This document shows positions 32,576 to 37,961 of a stretch of 37,961 nucleotides of DNA, one piece after another. Both the position numbers and the translations under genes were made by a program. Position 1 is the first letter of the stretch, and each line of letters opens with the position of its first letter. Source of the stretch: an uncultured Prevotellaceae bacterium. GTDB taxonomy: Bacteria > Bacteroidota > Bacteroidia > Bacteroidales > Bacteroidaceae. Location: contig ONGG01000021.1 in NCBI GenBank assembly GCA_900317305.1, positions 48,253 to 86,213 of the forward strand, in the 5' to 3' direction. Below the pieces are notes generated by a model that searched no databases, was not told where the DNA came from, and worked only from the letters and a program-made list of their open reading frames with translations.

Positions 32576-32658
32576 ATAATCGTTGTCAAATCGCAATTTT
32601 TGAAACATGATGAAAAATAAACGTTACGTTTTTTATCGTGAATCTGCGATATTTCAAC

Positions 32659-32666
32659 TATTTTTG
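32659..32666 (+). promoter_or_regulatory. -7 element for the esterase-symporter-xylanase unit
   Basis: TATTTTTG followed by CAAC, divergent from the GH67 promoter. No good -33 TTTG at 19-21 nt, which would fit a promoter needing an activator. Transcription would begin near 32672, about 40 nt before the ATG at 32713. Confidence 0.45.
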
Positions 32667-32712
32667 CAACAGATAAAAACCAATGGAAAATAAAGAAAAA
32701 CCATTATATACG

Positions 32713-33897
32713 ATGAGAATGAAATCTTACTTTCTGACAGCGCTTGCCCTCGGGCTGGCGTTGCTTTCCCATGCCCAGCAGAACTGGGTGGGAACATGGG
32801 CCGCCGCCGCAGAGTTCACAGGTAAGGGCGACATGCCTGCATCGCCACTCACCAACCGCTCGTTGCGCGAGGTGGTGAAGGTGTCGGTGGGTGCCGACTG
32901 CTTGCGCCTGCGCCTGTCCAACGAGTTCAGCAAGGAGCCGGTGGAGATCAAGGCGGTTTTCATTGCCGATGCCCTCGACTCCTGCGATATCGTGCGCAAG
33001 ACGGCCCGCTATCTGTCATTCGGTGGCAAACGGTCGGTCACCATCCTGCCCGGACAGTGTGTCGTGAGCGACGTGTGTGCCTATGCGCTCAAACCCCTGC
33101 AGCGGTTGGCAGTGACCATCAACTATGGTTCCACCCCTGTGAATGCCACGTCGCACCGTGGGTCGCGCACCACATCGTATATCATCAGTGGCGAGGCCAA
33201 GCCCAAGACGTCGTTCGCCGTCTCGGAGCGGGTAGACCACTGGTATAGCATCGCTGCCATCGATGTGCCACGCAAAGGTCAGGAGTGCATCGCTGTCATC
33301 GGCAACTCCATCACCGACGGGCGTGGGTCGACTACCAATCTGCAGAACCGCTGGCCCGACATCATGTCCCAGACATTGGCTGCTGCTAACGGAAAGGAAT
33401 TCGGTGTGCTCAACCTCGGCATCGGCGGCAACTGCGTGGTGCGGGGTGGACTGAGCGAGCCTGCACTGAAACGATTCGACCGCGATATCCTCGGCCAAGA
33501 GGGCGTCACCTCGGTGGTGATTTTCGAGGGAATCAACGATATCGGCGGTAGCAAGGGCCGTAGCGAGCAGATGGCAGAGGAACTGATCAAAGGCTTCCAG
33601 GAGATGATGACCAAGGCACACGGCCGCGGTCTGAAGGTCTATCTAGCCACCATCACCCCCTTTGGCAAATGCTTCTACGACGACAGCTTCTTCAAAGAGG
33701 CTGCCCGTCAGACCGTGAACCAATGGATTCGCACCAACAAGGAGGCCGATGGCTTTATCGACTTCGATGAGTTGATGCGCGACCCCCAGCATCCCAGTCA
33801 ACTACGTGAGGACCTTCAGGAAGACTGGCTCCACCCCAATGCCAAGGGCTACCGCGTGATGGGTGAATACGCCGCCAAATACTTCCTGGGCTTGTAG
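32713..33897 (+). CDS. xynE: SGNH/GDSL esterase, probable acetyl-xylan esterase
   Basis: A 394-residue secreted esterase; signal peptide from MKSYFL to SHAQQ, with starts at 32713 or 32719 and a less likely one at 32683. An N-terminal beta domain (NWVGTWAAAAEF...) precedes the SGNH core: nucleophile Ser199 in VIGNSITDGRG, Gly in NLGIGGN, Asn275 in EGINDIGG, and Asp371/His374 in DWLHPN. Its place next to GH67, the symporter and the xylanase suggests removal of acetyl groups from xylan. The symbol follows my memory of the P. bryantii xylan cluster and is tentative. Confidence 0.85.
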   Translation: MRMKSYFLTALALGLALLSHAQQNWVGTWAAAAEFTGKGDMPASPLTNRSLREVVKVSVGADCLRLRLSNEFSKEPVEIKAVFIADALDSCDIVRKTARYLSFGGKRSVTILPGQCVVSDVCAYALKPLQRLAVTINYGSTPVNATSHRGSRTTSYIISGEAKPKTSFAVSERVDHWYSIAAIDVPRKGQECIAVIGNSITDGRGSTTNLQNRWPDIMSQTLAAANGKEFGVLNLGIGGNCVVRGGLSEPALKRFDRDILGQEGVTSVVIFEGINDIGGSKGRSEQMAEELIKGFQEMMTKAHGRGLKVYLATITPFGKCFYDDSFFKEAARQTVNQWIRTNKEADGFIDFDELMRDPQHPSQLREDLQEDWLHPNAKGYRVMGEYAAKYFLGL

Positions 33898-33899
33898 AC

Positions 33900-33950
33900 C
33901 TAGGAAGCCCTAGGAAATGCTAGCTCTCCTAGGAAACCTAGTCTCCCTAG
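33900..33950. repeat. Six CTAG tetramers phased every 9-10 nt
   Basis: CTAG occurs at 33900, 33910, 33920, 33929, 33938 and 33947 in the 101-nt spacer between the esterase and the symporter. Several units read CCTAGGAA. It is a degenerate tandem repeat with period 9-10 nt, right after the esterase stop codon. CTAG is generally under-represented in bacterial DNA. Confidence 0.8.
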
Positions 33951-33998
33951 CCCCCATAAAAAAAGAAATTATCAATTATTTAAAATCATTAAATACTC

Positions 33999-35402
33999 AT
34001 GAAACCAAACGAATACGAATCAAAAGGCTTTTACAAGCTTTCATGGCTTCAGCGCATCGGCTTCGGCTCAGGTGACCTGGCACAAAACTTGATTTTTCAG
34101 GTAATTTGCACCTACCTGTTATTCTTTTATACCGACATCTATGGCCTTACTCCGTCGGCAGTGGCCGTGATGTTCCTTGTGGGTAATGTGGCCAATGTCA
34201 TTTGGGACCCCATCGTGGGTGCGCTGATCGACAAGAGCAACCCGCGTTACGGAAAATACCGTTCGTATCTGCTCTATGTGGGTATTCCTCTTTCTGGATT
34301 TGCGATTCTGTGCTTCTACAATGGTTTCGCACCATCGTTGATTTACGCCTACGTCACATACATCTCCATGCAACTGCTCTATACGTTTATCAACGTGCCT
34401 TACGGAGCATTGAATTCCTCGCTTACTCGTGATACCGACGAGATAACCATTCTTACGTCGGTGCGTATGTTCATGGCCAATCTGGGTGGTCTGGCTGTCA
34501 ACTCCGGTCTTCCTCTGTTCATCGCATTGATAGCAGGTGCTCCATCCGACAGCCTTCCGAAGGATTCTTCCGCATGGTTCATCACTATGACCATTTATGC
34601 CATTGTTGGCTTCTGCCTGCTCGTGTTCTGCTTCAGCCAGTGCAAGGAGCGTGTAGTGATGGATGCGAAGGCCACCGAGACCGTGAAGGTGAGCGACCTC
34701 TGGATGGAGTTCCTGCGCAACCGCCCGCTGCGTGTCATCGCCTTCTTCTTTATCACGGCCTTCGCTATGATGTCGGTGGGCAATGCCGCCGGAGCTTATT
34801 TCGTCAACAGCAATCTGCATGGCTCTGCCCAGGAACTTTCGATATTTATGGCTCTCGGCTCTATTCCGGCCTTCATCTTCATGCCTCTTGTCCCATGGTT
34901 CAAGCGTATGGTAGGCAAGAAAAACATGTTCTACTTGTTCCTCGGAGCTGCAATCATCGGTATGGCGATGCTCTATTTCATTTCCAAGATGCAGACTGTG
35001 AACATGACCTGGATCTATATCGCACAGTTCATCAAGAGCACGGGTGTGATCGTGGCCACTGGCTATATGTGGGCATTGGTTCCTGAGGTCATCTCCTATG
35101 GCGAGTACACCACAGGACGTCGCATCTCTGGCATCGTCAACGCCTTGACAGGTTTGTTCTTCAAGGCTGGTATGACTTTCGGTAGTATCGTGGGGCCGGC
35201 CGTGTTGGCTTATGTCGGATATAAGAGCGACACAATCGACCAGACTCCGTTTGCCGAAGAGGGTATCCTGTGGTTGGTATGCGTCATCCCGGCCATCCTG
35301 CTGATGCTTGCTATGTTCATCATCTCGAAGTATGAGCTGAGCGACGAGCGCATCGACGAGATCAACAAGGCCATCGAGGAGCGTCATACTTCCGCCGAGT
35401 AA
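33999..35402 (+). CDS. xynD: GPH-family sugar:cation symporter, probable xylo-oligosaccharide uptake
   Basis: A 467-residue MFS-type transporter with about 12 membrane segments. GFGSGDLAQNLIF near residue 22 and NVIWDPIVGALIDKSNPRYGKYRSYLL near 68 are the family signatures of glycoside-pentoside-hexuronide symporters. The second half has PEVISYGEYTTGRRISGI, typical of the GPH group. It would import xylose oligomers for the cytoplasmic GH43 enzyme. Placed between esterase and xylanase, 127 nt ahead of GH10. The symbol is from memory of the P. bryantii cluster. Confidence 0.9.
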   Translation: MKPNEYESKGFYKLSWLQRIGFGSGDLAQNLIFQVICTYLLFFYTDIYGLTPSAVAVMFLVGNVANVIWDPIVGALIDKSNPRYGKYRSYLLYVGIPLSGFAILCFYNGFAPSLIYAYVTYISMQLLYTFINVPYGALNSSLTRDTDEITILTSVRMFMANLGGLAVNSGLPLFIALIAGAPSDSLPKDSSAWFITMTIYAIVGFCLLVFCFSQCKERVVMDAKATETVKVSDLWMEFLRNRPLRVIAFFFITAFAMMSVGNAAGAYFVNSNLHGSAQELSIFMALGSIPAFIFMPLVPWFKRMVGKKNMFYLFLGAAIIGMAMLYFISKMQTVNMTWIYIAQFIKSTGVIVATGYMWALVPEVISYGEYTTGRRISGIVNALTGLFFKAGMTFGSIVGPAVLAYVGYKSDTIDQTPFAEEGILWLVCVIPAILLMLAMFIISKYELSDERIDEINKAIEERHTSAE

Positions 35403-35431
35403 TATCTTAGATACAACGGATACTGATCTGA

Positions 35432-35481
35432 CAGATTTACACTGATTCCATCATCACCAAAAACAAATCAGTGTAAATCTG
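35432..35481 (+). terminator. 16-bp perfect inverted repeat between symporter and xylanase
   Basis: CAGATTTACACTGATT (35432-35447) pairs fully with 35466-35481, loop of 18 nt; CTG/CAG pairing continues outside after one bulged base. It is followed by further AATCAGT copies at 35485, 35494 and 35516. No T-run follows, so it may be an intra-operon attenuator, an RNA-processing site or a stabilising 3' end for the symporter message rather than a full stop. Confidence 0.5.
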
Positions 35482-35529
35482 CAGAATCAGTACAATCAGT
35501 GACTTGAAAAACGAAATCAGTGAACTAAC

Positions 35530-36705
35530 ATGAAGATCCTCTTGAAATCAATTGTGACAGCGATGCTGGTAGTGGCATCCCTCCCCACAATGGCGCAAAA
35601 TAGTCTGTGGGAGGCTTACCGCGACTACTGGTATACTGGCGTGAGCGTGAACCAATGGCAGACAGAGCCGGGCAATACCGACTGGGCCGTCATCACCCGC
35701 GACTTCAACTGGGCGGTGGCAGAGAACTGTATGAAGTGCGAGGTCATCCACCCCAAGGAGGGCGTCTATGACTTTACCCTCGCCGACCAGTTCGTCGACA
35801 AGGCCAAGGCCGCCGGCATGAAGGTGCTGGGCCACTGCCTTATCTGGCATTCGCAGTGTGCGCCGTGGTTCCACTTCGACAGCGAGGGCAAGCCCGTTGC
35901 CCCCGAGGTGTTGCGCAAACGTATGCGCGAGCATATCCATACCATCGTGGGGCACTTCAAGGGACGTGTCGACGCATGGGATGTGGTGAACGAGGCTTTC
36001 GAGGACGATGGGTCGCCCCGAAAGAGTCTGTTCTACCAGATTCTGGGCACCGACTACATCCCTCTGGCTTTCCAGTATGCCCATGAGGCCGACCCCAATG
36101 CCCAGCTCTATTACAACGACTTCTCCATGAACAAGCCCGAGAAGGTGGAGGGCGTGGCTCGCTTCTTCCGGCCTCTGCTGGCTCAGGGACTGCCCGTGAC
36201 GGCCATCGGCATGCAGGGACATATGATTCTGGAAGACAATGTCGACAATAGCGTCATCCACCAGTATGAGCACTCCATCCAAACCATCGCGGCGCTGGGA
36301 GTGCCTACATTCTTCTCCGAACTCGACCTCTCGGTGCTGCCCAACCCCTATGGCTTCTCGGGTGCCAACGTCAGCGACAAGTTCGCCTACCGCCCTGAGA
36401 TGGATCCGTATAAGGACGGACTCACCAAGGAGCAGGAGGCCAAGATGGAGCAGTTCTGGGTCGATTTCTTCCGCATGCTTATCCAGCACAAGGACGACAT
36501 CATCCGCGTGAACTTCTGGTGTCTCAACGACGCCAACTCATGGCGCAACGATTTCCCCATCCGTGGCCGCACCGATTATGCCACCCTCTTCGACCGTCAG
36601 AGCCAGCGCAAGCCGATTATCGACCGTCTCATCCAGTTGGTGCAACCCGCATGTTGTGGCTCACAGAATCAGCCAAAGAGCAAGGGAAAGAAGAAAAAGA
36701 AATAG
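35530..36705 (+). CDS. xynA: GH10 endo-1,4-beta-xylanase
   Basis: A 391-residue secreted xylanase (signal peptide ending PTMAQ). The GH10 barrel motifs are present: CEVIHPKEGVYDF, HCLIWHSQ, acid/base Glu155 in WDVVNEAF, YYNDFSM, GMQGHM, nucleophile Glu264 in FFSELDLS and the aromatic FWCLNDANSW. No carbohydrate-binding module is attached. The C terminus is odd: a CC pair and a Lys-rich tail (SKGKKKKK). It is single-domain and could be periplasmic or extracellular, breaking long xylo-oligomers upstream of the symporter and GH43. Confidence 0.94.
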   Translation: MKILLKSIVTAMLVVASLPTMAQNSLWEAYRDYWYTGVSVNQWQTEPGNTDWAVITRDFNWAVAENCMKCEVIHPKEGVYDFTLADQFVDKAKAAGMKVLGHCLIWHSQCAPWFHFDSEGKPVAPEVLRKRMREHIHTIVGHFKGRVDAWDVVNEAFEDDGSPRKSLFYQILGTDYIPLAFQYAHEADPNAQLYYNDFSMNKPEKVEGVARFFRPLLAQGLPVTAIGMQGHMILEDNVDNSVIHQYEHSIQTIAALGVPTFFSELDLSVLPNPYGFSGANVSDKFAYRPEMDPYKDGLTKEQEAKMEQFWVDFFRMLIQHKDDIIRVNFWCLNDANSWRNDFPIRGRTDYATLFDRQSQRKPIIDRLIQLVQPACCGSQNQPKSKGKKKKK

Positions 36706-36763
36706 TTCATCGCAGAATAATACAATCAACAAATCATATCAAACTCAATAAACAACTATAATC

Positions 36764-37804
36764 ATGGCAAAATCAAGGTATCTTTTCCCTAAGGATTATA
36801 TGGCCGACCCATCGGCCAATGTGTTCAACGGACGCCTCTATATCTATCCCTCTCACGACCGTGAGAGCGGCGAGAGCTTCGACGATGATGGCGGACACTT
36901 CCAGATGCGCGACTATCATGTGTTCTCCTTGGACGATGTGATGGAGGGCGAGGTGACCGACCACGGCGTGATACTCGACGTGGAGCAGGTGCCCTGGGCC
37001 GAGAAGCAGATGTGGGACAACGATGTGGTAGAGAAAGACGGAAAATACTACCTCATCTTCTCTGCAAAAGACTATAATGGCGTGTTCAATCTCGGCGTGG
37101 CCGTGGCCGACAAGCCCGAGGGACCATTCGTGCCACAACCGTTGCCCATCCGTGGTGCCCAGAGCATCGACCCTTGTGTGTTCAAGGATGACGACGGGCA
37201 GATTTACTGCTACTATGGTGGTCTGTGGGGTGGACAATTGCAGTGGCATGTGCCCCTTGCTGCTCCTTTCGCTCCCGTGGCTGTTCCCGATAACTCACAG
37301 GCTCCCGAGGGCTATGTCGACATTGGGCATGCCTCTGACAGGAAGACCGAGCTCTTCGCACCTGCCGACGCCCCTGCGCTGCCCAGTTTCGTGGCCCGAA
37401 TGAGCGACGACGTGCTGCAGTTTACCGAGGCACCACGTCCCGTGGTCATCGTCGATGAGAATGGTGAGCCGCTGAAGGCTGGCGATCCCCACCGCTTCTT
37501 CGAGGCCTCATGGATGCACAAGATGAATGGTAAGTACTATTTCTCCTACAGCACGGGCGATAGTCATTATCTCTGCTATGCCGTGGGCGACAATCCTTAC
37601 GGACCGTTCACCTATCAGGGTGTGATTCTCGAACCGGTGGTGGGATGGACCACACACCATAGCATCGTGGAGTACAAGGGCAAGTGGTATCTCTTCCACC
37701 ACGACTGCGTGCCTTCCAACGACATCACCTGGCTCCGCAGCCTCAAGGTCATCCCTCTCGACATCGATGAGGAGGGCCGCATCCGCACCACACGCAGCGA
37801 GTAG
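36764..37804 (+). CDS. xynB: GH43 beta-xylosidase / exo-xylanase
   Basis: A 346-residue five-bladed propeller glycosidase. Catalytic residues by motif: Asp15 (general base) in DYMADPSANVF, Asp136 in SIDPCVF and Glu247 (acid) in HRFFEASWMHK. There is no signal peptide (MAKSRYLFPK), so it should act in the cytoplasm on imported xylo-oligosaccharides, possibly with arabinose-releasing activity as in many GH43 enzymes. Gap to GH10 is 58 nt with no terminator, so co-transcription is likely. The symbol follows the P. bryantii naming from memory. Confidence 0.92.
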   Translation: MAKSRYLFPKDYMADPSANVFNGRLYIYPSHDRESGESFDDDGGHFQMRDYHVFSLDDVMEGEVTDHGVILDVEQVPWAEKQMWDNDVVEKDGKYYLIFSAKDYNGVFNLGVAVADKPEGPFVPQPLPIRGAQSIDPCVFKDDDGQIYCYYGGLWGGQLQWHVPLAAPFAPVAVPDNSQAPEGYVDIGHASDRKTELFAPADAPALPSFVARMSDDVLQFTEAPRPVVIVDENGEPLKAGDPHRFFEASWMHKMNGKYYFSYSTGDSHYLCYAVGDNPYGPFTYQGVILEPVVGWTTHHSIVEYKGKWYLFHHDCVPSNDITWLRSLKVIPLDIDEEGRIRTTRSE

Positions 37805-37832
37805 TCAGAATTCCGGGTAACCAGATCATTCC

Positions 37833-37871
37833 GAGTATTCTGGATACTCTGAGTTCTCTGAGTTTCCGAGT
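37833..37871. repeat. 9-nt periodic CTGAGTT-type repeat after GH43
   Basis: GAGT cores at 37833, 37851, 37860 and 37868 form units such as CTGAGTTCT, CTGAGTTTC and CCGAGTTTT with a period of 8-9 nt. It is a third spacer in this cluster with short phased repeats. Confidence 0.55.
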
Positions 37872-37909
37872 TTTTCACTAATTTGTACCCATAAATCATA
37901 AAGTACGTT

Positions 37910-37929
37910 AAATCAGTGTATTCTGATTT
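37910..37929. terminator. Small hairpin downstream of GH43
   Basis: AAATCAG-TGTATT-CTGATTT is a perfect 7-bp hairpin ending in TTTT, 105 nt after the GH43 stop. It could end the xylan operon; its right arm overlaps the -33 box of the promoter at 37928. Confidence 0.45.
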
Positions 37930-37958
37930 TGCCATTTAATTTATTTTAGGTACATTTG
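37928..37958 (+). promoter_or_regulatory. Promoter for the next gene beyond the window
   Basis: TTTG (37928-37931), 19-nt spacer, TACATTTG (37951-37958), a full consensus match at the right edge. The gene it drives is outside; in P. bryantii, from memory, a regulator gene (xynR) follows xynB. Confidence 0.55.
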
Positions 37959-37961
37959 TAC

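Noticed and set aside
33900-33950. CRISPR-like array
   Set aside because: The units are 9-10 nt with no constant repeat of 23-37 nt and no unique spacers.

Overview
The window looks like chromosome from a Bacteroidales bacterium, most likely rumen- or gut-type Prevotellaceae. Three things point there: repeated Bacteroidetes-type promoters (TTTG, 19-20 nt, TAnnTTTG), secreted or lipid-anchored proteins typical of that phylum (CotH, dockerin-like repeats, DUF4369 + TlpA-like lipoprotein), and a xylan gene set (GH67, SGNH esterase, GPH symporter, GH10, GH43) that resembles, from memory, the Prevotella bryantii xyn cluster. I see no tRNA, rRNA, insertion sequence or CRISPR array.

Layout. (1) 1-2783: the 5' part of a secreted protein gene running off the left edge, a CotH-kinase gene that lacks its 5' end, and a small secreted dockerin-like protein. 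(2) 2784-7831, minus strand: a tight four-gene unit of envelope proteins (TlpA-like lipoprotein without CxxC, small secreted protein, YARHG-DUF3160 protein, secreted CapA-like protein). (3) 8242-15691, plus strand: an acyl-ACP biosynthesis operon (GNAT, FabD-like transacylase, ACP, two tandem SDRs, FabH-like synthase, second ACP, AMP-forming ligase, third SDR, MBL hydrolase) behind a strong promoter and a leader of about 290 nt. (4) 15685-18887, minus strand: a WbuB-like glycosyltransferase and a secreted beta-helix-like protein. (5) 19235-25992, plus strand: two GT4 glycosyltransferases, a third ACP, a left-handed beta-helix acyltransferase and FnlA-FnlB-FnlC for UDP-L-FucNAc. (6) 26017-28825, minus strand: a cytoplasmic CapA-like protein with a promoter abutting its start codon, and a membrane GT-C glycosyltransferase. 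(7) 28861-37804: divergent xylan degradation units, GH67 and GH35 leftward, esterase, symporter, GH10 xylanase and GH43 xylosidase rightward.

How it may work together. Regions 3-5 look like one surface-glycan module. FnlABC makes an L-FucNAc donor and the WbuB-like and GT4 enzymes would use it. The acyl genes can load malonyl on a carrier, condense once and reduce the ketone, but there is no dehydratase, enoyl reductase or elongating KAS in the window. The predicted product is therefore a short 3-hydroxyacyl group (for example 3-hydroxybutyryl) on a dedicated ACP, passed to a sugar by the GNAT or the beta-helix acyltransferase. The second of two tandem SDRs has lost the catalytic Tyr and two other signature positions, so it may be a non-catalytic partner. 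No flippase, polymerase or initiating sugar-phosphate transferase is present, so assembly and export must rely on genes elsewhere. Functional statements are from reading translated sequence and family motifs; no search was run.
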